NCBI RefSeq assembly: GCF_946223165.1
Contig: NZ_CAMIBP010000022.1
Span: 1-44,882, forward strand
Direction of reading: 5' to 3'
Source of the DNA: an uncultured Corynebacterium sp.
Lineage (GTDB): Bacteria; Actinomycetota; Actinomycetes; Mycobacteriales; Mycobacteriaceae
DNA length: 44,882 nucleotides
The translations under genes were made by a program, and so were the position numbers. The notes below the pieces were generated by a model. The model saw nothing but the letters and a program-made list of their open reading frames with translations, had not been told where the DNA came from and did no database searches. Positions 32,189 to 40,891 of this stretch are shown one piece after another (position 1 is the stretch's first letter; each line of letters starts with the position of its first letter).

Positions 32189-32205
32189 TGAAAAGGCAGT
32201 AAAGC

Positions 32206-32739
32206 TTAGCGCTTGGAGTACTGCGGGGCACGACGTGCCTTGTGCAGACCAGCCTTCTTACGCTCGACGGCACGAGCGTCACGGGTGAGCAGGCCAGCCT
32301 TCTTCAGGGCAGCGCGGTCAGCCGGGTTGTAGACGTTGAGTGCACGGGCGATAGCCAGACGCAGAGCGCCAGCCTGGCCGGTCGGGCCACCACCGTTGAC
32401 GGTGACCTTGATGTCGAACTGGCCCTCACGCTCAAGCAGGGTCAGCGGAAGGAGGATGTCCTGCTGGTGCAGCTTGTTCGGGAAGTAGTCGTCGAAGGAA
32501 CGGCCGTTAACGGTGATCTCGCCGGAGCCAGCGACCAGGCGGACGCGGGCGATGGCGCGCTTACGGCGACCAACGGTCTGGATCGGGCCCTCGTGGATAA
32601 CCGGAGCGGCAGCCTCGGTCTCCTCAGCGGCCGGAGCGATTGCGTCACCGATGGTGTTGGTGAACTCCTCGGTAGCGGCGGTTGCTGCAGCGATGTCGGC
32701 AGCGTCGGCCACGTTGTTGTCGATGTTCTGCTCAGACAT
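32206..32739 (-). CDS. rpsI: Small ribosomal subunit protein S9
   Basis: S9 of the 30S subunit, 177 residues. The conserved core begins QTVGRRKRAIARVRLVAGSG and ends RKKAGLHKARRAPQYSKR, whose C-terminal SKR reaches P-site tRNA. The first about 50 residues form an acidic, Ala-rich extension (NIDNNVADAADIAAATAATE) typical of corynebacterial S9 and not of the E. coli protein. The ATG overlaps the rplM stop (TAATG), so the two are co-translated. Confidence 0.98.
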   Translation of the reverse strand: MSEQNIDNNVADAADIAAATAATEEFTNTIGDAIAPAAEETEAAAPVIHEGPIQTVGRRKRAIARVRLVAGSGEITVNGRSFDDYFPNKLHQQDILLPLTLLEREGQFDIKVTVNGGGPTGQAGALRLAIARALNVYNPADRAALKKAGLLTRDARAVERKKAGLHKARRAPQYSKR

Positions 32740-33182
32740 TACTGTGCCACCTGCTTAAACTCGAAGGTCTCCGGCTTCTGGCCGGCGTACGGGTGCTCTG
32801 CGCCTTCAAAGACGTGCAGCTTCTTGATGGAAGCGTTGGAGAGCTTGTTGTGCGGCATCATGCCCTTGACAGCCTCTTCGATGACGCGAACCGGGTTCGT
32901 GTCCAGGGACTGACCGAGGGTCATGCTCTTCAGGCCGCCCGGGTAACCGGAGTGGCGGTAGCGCATCTCACGATCGCGCTTGTTGGAAGACACGTGAATC
33001 TTTTCGGCGTTGATGATGATGATGTGGTCACCGCAATCAACGTTCGGTGCGAATTGCGGCTTGTGCTTGCCACGCAGCATGTCTGCCACGGTGGAAGCAA
33101 GCTTGCCGAGCACCACGTCGGTAGCGTCAATGACGTACCACTGGCGGGTGATGTCACCGCTCTTCGGGTGGAAAGTAGACAA
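32739..33182 (-). CDS. rplM: Large ribosomal subunit protein L13
   Basis: L13 of the 50S subunit, 147 residues. The N-terminal domain WYVIDATDVVLGKLASTVAD, the central DHIIIINAEKIHVSSNKRD and MTLGQSLDTNP are standard. The start is TTG at 33180-33182 with AAGGAG 5 nt upstream; no ATG fits the family start. The leader from the promoter at 33310-33338 is about 120 nt long and carries a GC hairpin (near 33280-33297), which may hold autogenous control. Confidence 0.97.
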   Translation of the reverse strand: MSTFHPKSGDITRQWYVIDATDVVLGKLASTVADMLRGKHKPQFAPNVDCGDHIIIINAEKIHVSSNKRDREMRYRHSGYPGGLKSMTLGQSLDTNPVRVIEEAVKGMMPHNKLSNASIKKLHVFEGAEHPYAGQKPETFEFKQVAQ

Positions 33183-33309
33183 GATGACTCCTTGAAAGTC
33201 TCTTCGATGGGCTGCCGGCCAACGCTGTCAATGTCCAAACGCCTGGCATACAGCGGCCGGTGGAGACCTGCAGTAGGCGCGCCCCCGCTCGCGGGGACAG
33301 ACACACAGG

Positions 33310-33338
33310 TGCATAAGCATAACCCTCACGCAGGTCAA
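33310..33338 (-). promoter_or_regulatory. Promoter of rplM-rpsI
   Basis: On the minus strand TTGACC (33338-33333) and TATGCA (33315-33310) are spaced by 17 bp. The transcript would carry a leader of about 120 nt before the TTG start of rplM. Confidence 0.6.
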
Positions 33339-33354
33339 AACCCAAAACGCCGAC

Positions 33355-33382
33355 GACCCGGGGCCACCCCTAGCCCCGGGTC
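33355..33382 (-). terminator. Terminator after the WXG100 genes
   Basis: GACCCGGGGC (33355-33364) and GCCCCGGGTC (33373-33382) form a perfect 10-bp stem with an 8-nt loop. The minus strand continues with GTCGGCGTTTTGGGTTTTG. Confidence 0.7.
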
Positions 33383-33588
33383 ATCTCATCATGTGTCGTG
33401 TGCCGCTGCAGTCTCGCGCGCGACCGGTGAACGGGGCGCACCCCACACCCCGTGTCCGCCGCGCCGTCTGCCCGCCTTCCTCCCCGTTCCAAATAAGCAG
33501 AACCGGAAACGTCGCCCCGCGGGTCCATGCCGCGAGTCGGCGGTGCGCGGCGCCAGGCCTGCGCGTTCTACCGCACCGTCGCGGCGTT
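33383..33588. other. Non-coding stretch between the terminator and the WXG100 gene
   Basis: The gap 33183-33588 (406 bp) holds the rplM leader, the rplM promoter and the esx terminator. The remaining 205 bp is GC-rich without a convincing ORF or RNA gene. I see nothing else in it. Confidence 0.5.
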
Positions 33589-33879
33589 TTAGCCCCAGCT
33601 GGCGGCGGCGCGACGGTTCACGTCCGCCATGCGGTCGTTGCCTTCTCCCACCGTCGAGGCGATGGTGGCCAGAACAACGTTGAGCTCCTCCGAGGCGTTA
33701 TCCCACTTGGCCTGGGCCTCCTGGTATGCCGCCGAGGAGTCTCCCTCCCACGTGCTGGTCATCGGAACGATGACGGACTTCAGATCCGCCAGCAGGCCGT
33801 TAATGCGGGCGGAAGTGGAGTTGATGTCCTGGGAAGCGGCGGCGATGGCGCCGAATTCGTACTTAATTGCAGAGGTCAT
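33589..33879 (-). CDS. WXG100-family ESX-4 secretion target (EsxT-like)
   Basis: The 96-residue helical hairpin protein has W44-E45-G46 at the turn (TWEGDSSAAYQEAQAKWD) and no signal peptide, the pattern of ESAT-6/CFP-10 proteins. It should pair with the WXG100 protein at 33988 and be exported by the EccC/EccD/EccB machine. Position next to rplM matches esxT of the M. tuberculosis ESX-4 locus (memory). It lies 108 bp downstream of the partner gene on the same strand. Confidence 0.92.
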   Translation of the reverse strand: MTSAIKYEFGAIAAASQDINSTSARINGLLADLKSVIVPMTSTWEGDSSAAYQEAQAKWDNASEELNVVLATIASTVGEGNDRMADVNRRAAASWG

Positions 33880-33987
33880 GAGTGTCAGTGTCCTTCTTTG
33901 GTCCTTCTAGGGAAGTTTCGGGATTCAACAGTGGTAGAGCAATTGCCGGATTGATTTCCGGGAGACTCGAGTCCCCGCGCGGGAACG

Positions 33988-34305
33988 CTAGAGTGCCAGG
34001 CCCGCGCCGCCGACGTTGCTGAAGGCCTGCGCATTGTCCGACTCGGTGGTGGAGAAGTGCTGCGCGTTGCTGCGGATATTGTCGGAAATGGAGGTCAGGG
34101 CCTCACGGAGTTGCTGTGCGGCGTTGTTGTAGCGCTGCATGAGGTTGTCAAAGGACGCCTGGGCCTCACCGGCCCAGTTGCCGCGGACGGAGTCCACGAC
34201 GCCCTGGAGGCGGGTGAGCTCACCCTGCACCTCGTCATTGGTGGAGTCGACGCGGCCAGCGGTGGCCACCATCACTTCCGCTTCGGTCTTGAAAAGCTGC
34301 GACAT
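33988..34305 (-). CDS. WXG100-family ESX-4 secretion target (EsxU-like)
   Basis: This 105-residue WXG100 protein has W44-A45-G46 at the turn (RGNWAGEAQASFDNLMQRY), two amphipathic helices and a C-terminal tail with FSTTESDNAQAF, where the secretion signal of the pair would lie. It starts MSQLFKTEAEVMVATAGRV. AAAGGAC about 10 nt upstream of ATG 34303-34305 is the ribosome-binding site. It is first of the two WXG100 genes and probably forms a heterodimer with the 33589 product. Position equals esxU of ESX-4 (memory). The 219-bp gap upstream contains its promoter. Confidence 0.92.
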   Translation of the reverse strand: MSQLFKTEAEVMVATAGRVDSTNDEVQGELTRLQGVVDSVRGNWAGEAQASFDNLMQRYNNAAQQLREALTSISDNIRSNAQHFSTTESDNAQAFSNVGGAGLAL

Positions 34306-34524
34306 GAGTCGTAAGTCCTTTCGTCATGCGCCCGCCGCGCGCTGGGCGGGGCGCTCGTGGTGATCAATTTCTGTGGTGATGCGTGGGCGAAGGCACGTCC
34401 CCCGTCCCCCGAAGAGTGCTTTCCTGTGAAGCTCTCGGATTCATTGGACCGCCGTCGCGGCCGAAAGGTTCCCCACGCCAAAAATTTCTTCCCTCGCGTG
34501 CGCGGTACCCGCGGCGGGTTCTGC

Positions 34525-35625
34525 CTAGGCGTCCGGGCGCAGCGCGAGAGAATCCTTGGCCATGCGGCACGCGGCCTTATGCGCCAGCGTCGGCGTGGCG
34601 CGCGTGTGACAACCGACGGATAGCTGGTGATCGCCCTCGACCCAGGTGGTCCAGGCCACCTCGCTACCGTCGCCGGGGGTTTCGAGGTAGGTCAGACGGC
34701 CGCGATCCTCCACCGGCTGCGACAGCGTGTCATCGGACTCTATCTGGGCGCGCAACTCCGCGAGGAGCGCCTCCGCGGGCACGGAATAGAGCGGGTCTGC
34801 GGCGAAGAGGATGCGCAAGTTGGGATCGGCTCCCGTCGCGGTGACCAGGCCGCCCTCCTCAGTCCAGTGAAAGCCCGGCGGAACGTCCATGATCATCCCG
34901 GCGGCCTCGATGCGTTCGTGCGCGCCCGCCCCCTCGCCAGGCCTTTCATCTCCGGGTCCGCCGGGCGCCGCGGAGGATGAACCGCCGGGCGTCGGCGCGA
35001 CGGAGAGCAGGACCGAATCCGGTGTCCCTGCGGTCATGCCCCGGGCAGCGCTGGTGCTGGCCGATGCCGCCGATCGCGCCGGCTCGCGGGCCGCCGACTG
35101 CATGCCCCACAACGCCAGCGCCGCGCAGGCGACGAGGACCACCACGCCGATCGCGGCGATGCCTACCCAGGCGGGGCGCTCCGCGAAAGCTCCGCCGCGC
35201 CCGGTGCTGCCCCACCCGCGTGGCCTGCGGGCGGGGAACGCCTCATCGACGGTGACATCGTCACGCCCCTGCCCCGGGTGCGCCGGCTGCGCGGCCGCAG
35301 CCCCGCCCGACGCGCTCGCGGCGCTCAAGGACGCGGTCTGCGGGGCAGGGTTGCTCGACACGGTGGTCACGCCGGCCATACGGAGGTGCCGAACGATGAT
35401 GGAGACGGCCTCGTCAGAGACATCCGTCCCCGTCGAATCCGCCACAACGAGCACGTCCACGCCCGGCCAATCGGGCCCGGCCGACTTATGCGCCTGCTCG
35501 ATAACTCCCGCGAGCGCCCATCCCTCGACGACGCCGGTGCCCGGCAGGTCATAACGAAAGATAGATTCGCGTCCTTCATAAATGGTGGCGGTATCGAGAA
35601 CGGTCAGGGTCAACATCTCGGTCAT
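34525..35625 (-). CDS. Type VII secretion-associated protein (Rv3446c family)
   Basis: The 366-residue protein has an N-terminal cytoplasmic alpha/beta domain (1-95; LTLTVLDTATIYEG, VDVLVVADSTGTD), a flexible region, one membrane helix (153-174, WVGIAAIGVVVLVACAALAL) and an outer C-terminal domain (about 245-366; MIMDVPPGFHWTEEGG, SEVAWTTWVEGDHQLSVGCH). This is the Rv3446c-type ESX-4 accessory protein between the WXG100 genes and eccC. Its ATG overlaps the eccC stop (ATGA). Exact role unknown. Confidence 0.88.
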   Translation of the reverse strand: MTEMLTLTVLDTATIYEGRESIFRYDLPGTGVVEGWALAGVIEQAHKSAGPDWPGVDVLVVADSTGTDVSDEAVSIIVRHLRMAGVTTVSSNPAPQTASLSAASASGGAAAAQPAHPGQGRDDVTVDEAFPARRPRGWGSTGRGGAFAERPAWVGIAAIGVVVLVACAALALWGMQSAAREPARSAASASTSAARGMTAGTPDSVLLSVAPTPGGSSSAAPGGPGDERPGEGAGAHERIEAAGMIMDVPPGFHWTEEGGLVTATGADPNLRILFAADPLYSVPAEALLAELRAQIESDDTLSQPVEDRGRLTYLETPGDGSEVAWTTWVEGDHQLSVGCHTRATPTLAHKAACRMAKDSLALRPDA

Positions 35626-38600
35626 TCCTCCCCCGCCGCGGCGCGCCAGGCAATCTGCACGAGGCCGCGGTCTTCACCGCGCACCACCAACCGGCCGCGA
35701 CCCGGCGGCTGCGGGGTGGGTTTGATGCCGAATATGGCGCCTTCCTCGCGGTCCGCGTCGAGGACGAGGGCGCATGGCTGGGCGTCGCGCAGCCCTGCGA
35801 GGAAACCGCCGAAGAGGGCACGGCCGATGCCACCTGACTTGCGGGCGACGACAACGTGGAGCCCAATATCCCGCGCGTGCGGCAGCAGCTCCACCAGAGG
35901 ATGAAGCGCGGTCTCCGCAACCAGGTCTAGGTCATCGACGACGATATAAATATCGGGCCCCACCCACCAATCGCGGGCTTTCAGGTGTTCAGCGGTGATA
36001 TCTGGCCCCGGCAAGCGATCTTTAAGGGTCGTGGCGGCGGCGCGCACGGCCTCCGCAGCGGCGCTCGTCGATGCCGCGTACGCCGCCACCATCTCCTCCG
36101 CAACCTCCCCCAGGTGCGCGCGCCGCGGGTCGAGGATGACCAGCCGCGCGCTCTCCATCCCGAGGCGCACGACTCCGTCCATGATGGTGCTCAGGAGTCC
36201 GGACTTGCCAGCGCCCGCGGCGCCGACGCACACGAGATGCGGATCCGTCGCAGGATTCCAGGCGATCAGCTCCAAGCGGCGCCCGCCGACGCCCACCACA
36301 ATGCCTGCCTCCCGGTGACACGAAGCGCCGGAATCCCCGGCGCGGGAGGCGCACTCGGTGACCAGCTGCTCCAGATCAATATGTGCGGGGAGGACGCGCA
36401 GCGCCGGCACCGGTTCCTGCGCCGACCACGTCTGCGCGATATGGGCCAGGTCCTGATTCGAGCTGCGCGCGATGAGCATGGGCTCCCCCTCCGCGGTAAG
36501 CCCGCGCCCGGGGAGCGCCGGCAGCTTCTGCTGCGCCTTGCGATCGATAAGGGAATCCAGGGGCTCGCCGAGCCGCAGTTCGAGGCGGTGCCCCATGAGG
36601 TCGCGCACCGCCGGGCGCATCGTGGTCCACCGCGGCGTCGACACGGCAAGGTGCACCCGGGCCGAGGGGCCATCGGCGGCGAGCTGAGTGATGCGCTCGG
36701 CAAGATCCTCAAAGTCCGCGCCCGCGGTTCCGACGTGATGCCAGCCGTCGATGATGAGGAAGGTGTGGCCGCCCGCGGCGCCGGCTCCGGAATCCGCCGT
36801 GGCGTCTTCGACGATGTCGGTCACCTCGTCGATGATTCGACGCACGGTGTCAGGCTCGTGCTTTCCGGCCACCCCGGCGACGTGCGGCAGGCGATCCAGC
36901 GTGGACAGCTGCCCGCCGCCCAGGTCGACGACGTAGATGCGGACCTGGCCCTCGTCCGTGCCGGGCGCGTGCCCCAGCGCGAGCGCCGCGACGAGGGTGC
37001 GCAGTGCGGTCGACTTTCCGGACTGCGGCCCGCCGCACACCGCCAGGTGCCCGCCCGCCGCAGCGAGGTCCACGACGAGCGGATCCTGCCGCTGCTGGTA
37101 GGGACGGTCCACCAGCCCCACCGGCACCGTGAGGTCGCCAGTGCCTCCGTCGGCGACGGTGGGAAGCTCCACCACCGCTGGCAACGGAGGCAGCCAGATG
37201 CGCCGCGCGGACTGACCACGGCGGGTCGCCTCGGCCCGGGCGATGTCCACCACGGCGTCGAGCAACGTCGTCGTGGTATCGAGCACCGTCGCCTCCTCGA
37301 CAACGCGCTCGGGCTCCCAGCCATGGAAGATCTCCACCCGCTGCCGCAGCGCACCGTCCTCGCCGCGCACCCGGCGCGCCAGTGGGCCGGACACGTAGCT
37401 GGCCTGCATCTGGCGCGGAGACTCAGCACCCGTCTTGAGGTATCCCATGCCCGGCCGCGACGGCAGTTCGTAGGCGTCGGTAATGCCCAGGACCTGGCGC
37501 GACTCCGCAGCGGAGAAGGTCTTGAGTCCGAAGCGATAGGACAGGTGGGAATCCAGCCCGCGCAGGCGCCCCTCCTCGAGTCGCTGCGAGGCGAGCAGCA
37601 GGTGGACGTGGAGCGAGCGCCCGAGGCGACCGACCGCCACGAAGAGCTCGGCGAAGTCGGGGTGCTGCCCCAGCAGCTCTGAGAACTCATCAACGATGAT
37701 GACGAGCGCCGGCAGGGGCTCACACGTGCCGTCCTCCGCGGGCGCCGCCTGCCCCTGCGCTACGGCCGTGTTGTAGTCGCCGACGTTGGCGAAGTTGCCC
37801 GCGCGGCGCAGGACCTCCTGGCGCCTGGCCATCTCTCCGGAGATGGCGTCGTACATGCGCTCGACGAGTATGGCCTCGTCTTCGAGGTTGGTAATGACCG
37901 CCGCGGTGTGCGGCAGAGTTTCGCAGCCCAAAAACGTCGCGCCACCCTTGAAGTCAACGAGCACGAGGTTGAGCTCCTGCGGGCTGTGCGTCGCCGCGAG
38001 CGAGGTGACGAGGGTGCGCAACAGCTCCGATTTGCCTGAGCCCGTGGCGCCGATGCACAACCCGTGCGGGCCGTCGCCGCCCTGCGCGGACTCCTTGATA
38101 TCGAGGCTCACCGGCATGCCCTCGGAGTCGACCCCCACGGGAACATTGAGCCGCGCCGACCCCGTCCGGCCGGGCCATAACTGCGCGGCGAGCTTATCGA
38201 TGTCGCCGTAGCCCAGAAGGCCCAGCAGGTCGCCCCCGGTGTTCCGGCGGGCCACGGCGCCCGCGGGTCGCCGGCACGGGGCCAACCGCCGCGCTAGGGT
38301 CAGCGCCGTGGCCTCGCTCATTGCATCCGGCTGGCCTAACGGCTCATCGCCGCCCTGGGTGAGGACGCGCAGGTCCTCGTCCGCGACGAGGAAGAGCCCC
38401 TCGTGCTCCGCGCGCATGCCCAGCGCCGTCGTGCGCAACGCCGCCACGTCGATGATCGTCGTGAGCGAGTCATCGTTCATGAAATCCTCGAGGCCGGTCG
38501 TCGTGATGGAATCAACGAGGAGGATGTGGAAACGCGCGGAGCGCGGGTCGCGCGTGTGCGGCAGCCACTTGAGCCACTCCCAGCCTTCCCCGAGCGCGGA

Positions 38601-39347
38601 AATACCCACCGTTTCCGGGCCGTGGTGGCACACGAGCTGCAGGATCATCGCTCGGGCCAGCTCCCGCGCATGGGCGCCGCCGAGGCCGAGGAAGCGGAAG
38701 GCCTGCAGCTGAATCACCACGGGCATGTGCGGCAGTTGCCCGACCGCATGCACGGTCTGCCGCAGGCTCACCGCGCACACGGGGTCGAGGTCCTCGGGCG
38801 CCCCTGACTCGGGGACTTCAATGGGCGTGCATAACGTCACCGGCCCCGTGCCCACGCGGACCTCGAGCACGTCTGGGTCGCCCAGCGCGCGCTCCCACAG
38901 CCGCCGCGACGTCGGGAACGAGGTCAATTGGACGGGCTCCGGATGCCGATGCAACTCATGCGCCCGCTGCGCCGCCCCGTGATCGCGCGCCTTGCCCCGC
39001 AGGGCCTTGAGGTGGCGCAAGTACGTCCGCCGTGTCTCGTCGGGGTCATTGCCACCGCCCTGCGGCGCAAACATCATGACCACGGACATGAGCATCATGA
39101 CGGGAAACATGAGCATCATCGGATTGAGCTGGCGCCCACCGCCGCCCGCCACCATGAGGGCCACCATGCCGAGTACGGCAACGACCATGACGATGGGCAT
39201 GATGATGCGCACGAGCGGCACCGGCTTGGGCCGCGCCGCGTCCGGAATAGGTTCCGCCCGCAACACCCCGGTGGGCAGTGGCGGCGCGGGCTCCCGCGCC
39301 GCGAGGTTGACCGGCTCGACGGTAATGACTTGGGAATATGAGTGCAT
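35622..39347 (-). CDS. eccC: Type VII secretion ATPase EccC (ESX-4)
   Basis: EccC is the FtsK/SpoIIIE-type motor and substrate receptor of type VII secretion. The 1,241-residue protein has two N-terminal membrane helices (VPLVRIIMPIVMVVAVLGMV, then MLMFPVMMLMSVVMMF) and three ATPase domains. Their Walker A motifs are GATGSGKSE (about 438), GGPQSGKST (about 777) and GAAGAGKSG (about 1047). Only the first has a full Walker B (VIIVDEFSEL); the others read LIIDGW and IVVDDLDL. ATG 39347 follows GGGAGGG 5 nt upstream; longer starts are unsupported. Divergent from eccD, with a 161-bp promoter gap. Confidence 0.96.
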   Translation of the reverse strand: MHSYSQVITVEPVNLAAREPAPPLPTGVLRAEPIPDAARPKPVPLVRIIMPIVMVVAVLGMVALMVAGGGGRQLNPMMLMFPVMMLMSVVMMFAPQGGGNDPDETRRTYLRHLKALRGKARDHGAAQRAHELHRHPEPVQLTSFPTSRRLWERALGDPDVLEVRVGTGPVTLCTPIEVPESGAPEDLDPVCAVSLRQTVHAVGQLPHMPVVIQLQAFRFLGLGGAHARELARAMILQLVCHHGPETVGISALGEGWEWLKWLPHTRDPRSARFHILLVDSITTTGLEDFMNDDSLTTIIDVAALRTTALGMRAEHEGLFLVADEDLRVLTQGGDEPLGQPDAMSEATALTLARRLAPCRRPAGAVARRNTGGDLLGLLGYGDIDKLAAQLWPGRTGSARLNVPVGVDSEGMPVSLDIKESAQGGDGPHGLCIGATGSGKSELLRTLVTSLAATHSPQELNLVLVDFKGGATFLGCETLPHTAAVITNLEDEAILVERMYDAISGEMARRQEVLRRAGNFANVGDYNTAVAQGQAAPAEDGTCEPLPALVIIVDEFSELLGQHPDFAELFVAVGRLGRSLHVHLLLASQRLEEGRLRGLDSHLSYRFGLKTFSAAESRQVLGITDAYELPSRPGMGYLKTGAESPRQMQASYVSGPLARRVRGEDGALRQRVEIFHGWEPERVVEEATVLDTTTTLLDAVVDIARAEATRRGQSARRIWLPPLPAVVELPTVADGGTGDLTVPVGLVDRPYQQRQDPLVVDLAAAGGHLAVCGGPQSGKSTALRTLVAALALGHAPGTDEGQVRIYVVDLGGGQLSTLDRLPHVAGVAGKHEPDTVRRIIDEVTDIVEDATADSGAGAAGGHTFLIIDGWHHVGTAGADFEDLAERITQLAADGPSARVHLAVSTPRWTTMRPAVRDLMGHRLELRLGEPLDSLIDRKAQQKLPALPGRGLTAEGEPMLIARSSNQDLAHIAQTWSAQEPVPALRVLPAHIDLEQLVTECASRAGDSGASCHREAGIVVGVGGRRLELIAWNPATDPHLVCVGAAGAGKSGLLSTIMDGVVRLGMESARLVILDPRRAHLGEVAEEMVAAYAASTSAAAEAVRAAATTLKDRLPGPDITAEHLKARDWWVGPDIYIVVDDLDLVAETALHPLVELLPHARDIGLHVVVARKSGGIGRALFGGFLAGLRDAQPCALVLDADREEGAIFGIKPTPQPPGRGRLVVRGEDRGLVQIAWRAAAGEE

Positions 39348-39508
39348 GATCCCTCCCGAGTTCCACCGCTTCCAGCGCCCCGCCCAAGCCCCCTTGCTAG
39401 ACAGGTCCCCAACGCTAGCGGTGGACATGCGCTTCCCAGTAAGCCACAATATGGGGCAATGAGCAAGGGGGACGCTCAGGAAAAGCTTTTGAATTGGGGG
39501 GATTTCCA

Positions 39509-40891
39509 ATGACATCAGTGCCATCACCAAGCCATGCGCTCACTACTACAGCAGTACCCGGACCGGCCGGTCACGCCGGCGGCTCCGGGGCGGTGCGCGT
39601 GACTATGCGCGCCACTGCCGGACATTTTCACAAGGAGATCGATGTCTCGCTGCCGGCCGTCGCCAGCCTCGATGAGGTGCTCGGCGAGGTCACCGATCTC
39701 ATGAACGCGCCCATCATCTCTAAACCGTGGCGGGCCACCACCGCGGCGGGGCGCCCGCTCGATCACGCCGGTCCCATTGGGGCCACGGGGCTTGCCGATG
39801 GCGCCCTGGTGCTCCTGCGCCCGCACTCGCCGGCGCCGCCTCCGGTCATTCGCGACGCCGCCGAGGCGCTGGCCCAGTCCGCGGACCACGCGCCCCGCGG
39901 TCTCGCCACCGCGTGGTCCGTTCTGGGCATTCTCGCACTCGGCGGCGCGCTCGGCTCCGTGGTCTCCTGGCCCGCCGGGCTGGCCGGCGTCGCACTGCTC
40001 GCGGTGGCCCTCCATCTGTGGGCGCGCAATGCTATGGCGTTGGCTCCCCTCTCGGTCATCGCGGCGGCGCTCGCGGCGGGACTGGGGATTGGCGACGTCG
40101 CGCTCGGGCTCATCGGCGCGGCGCTGACCGCGCTGGCGCTCATGGGGCTCCTCCACGCCGTGCGGCTAGGCTCGGCCTTGTTGGCAGGGACCACGGGGAG
40201 CGCGGCCGTGGCGGCACTGGCCGCCGGCTGCGGCCTCTTCCTGCCCGGCCTCGACGATCGCTTGCTTGCGGGCGCGGCAGCGGGGCTTGCCGCGGTCCTC
40301 GTCATTATTGCGACCTCGCCGGGGCTGTCCACTCAACTCGCGGGAATCCGCGTGCCGCATCTGCCCACCGCGGGCGAAGATCTCGCCGTTGCCGATGGAG
40401 AATCGCTCGGCGCCGACGCCGATGCGCGGGCGCGCCGGGCCCGAGCCTTCTACGACGGCACGCTCTTAGGATGCGCTCTCGCCGCCTGCCCTGCTCTAGC
40501 TGTGCTCGCGCTCGGCACCACAGCGCGAGGCGCGGCGCTGGCCGCCTGCGTCGTCCTCGCCGGAGCGGTGCTGCTGCATGCCGCGCGCCACATGACCGCT
40601 CTCTCGGGCTGGTCGCTCATGGCGGTGGCGGGCGCGGCCTGTGCCGCCGCCGCGACCATCGCCGTACGCGACGCCGTCGCGCCACACCCCCAGTGGGCAC
40701 TGTCCGTCATCGCTGGAATCCTGATCCTGGCTGCCACGACGGCGTGCCTGTGGGCGCGGTTCGTCCCCCGTCTGGAGCCCACGACGCTCCAATGGCTCGA
40801 GCGGGCCGAGGCCGTCTGCCTGGCGCTGTACTTCCCGCTGGCGTGCTACCTCGCCGGTATCTTCGCTCTCATCCGGGGGATCGGAGCATGA
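39509..40891 (+). CDS. eccD: Type VII secretion integral membrane protein EccD (ESX-4)
   Basis: The 460-residue protein forms the membrane channel part of the ESX complex. It has a cytoplasmic ubiquitin-like YukD domain (about 18-105; RVTMRATAGHFHKEIDVSLP) and then about eleven membrane helices (from about 140 to the end). ATG 39509 has a GGGGGG box about 7 nt upstream. Its stop overlaps the mycP start by 4 bp (ATGA). The 161 bp between eccC and eccD hold both promoters; I cannot pick clear hexamers there. Confidence 0.95.
   Translation: MTSVPSPSHALTTTAVPGPAGHAGGSGAVRVTMRATAGHFHKEIDVSLPAVASLDEVLGEVTDLMNAPIISKPWRATTAAGRPLDHAGPIGATGLADGALVLLRPHSPAPPPVIRDAAEALAQSADHAPRGLATAWSVLGILALGGALGSVVSWPAGLAGVALLAVALHLWARNAMALAPLSVIAAALAAGLGIGDVALGLIGAALTALALMGLLHAVRLGSALLAGTTGSAAVAALAAGCGLFLPGLDDRLLAGAAAGLAAVLVIIATSPGLSTQLAGIRVPHLPTAGEDLAVADGESLGADADARARRARAFYDGTLLGCALAACPALAVLALGTTARGAALAACVVLAGAVLLHAARHMTALSGWSLMAVAGAACAAAATIAVRDAVAPHPQWALSVIAGILILAATTACLWARFVPRLEPTTLQWLERAEAVCLALYFPLACYLAGIFALIRGIGA

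Noticed and set aside
35985..37682. 565-codon plus-strand frame antisense to eccC
   Set aside because: It lies wholly within the conserved ATPase domains of EccC and shows no domain of its own.
39727..40887. Long upstream frame continuous with mycP inside eccD
   Set aside because: The N-terminal part is an out-of-frame reading of EccD. MycP starts at 40888 with a signal peptide and ATGA overlap.
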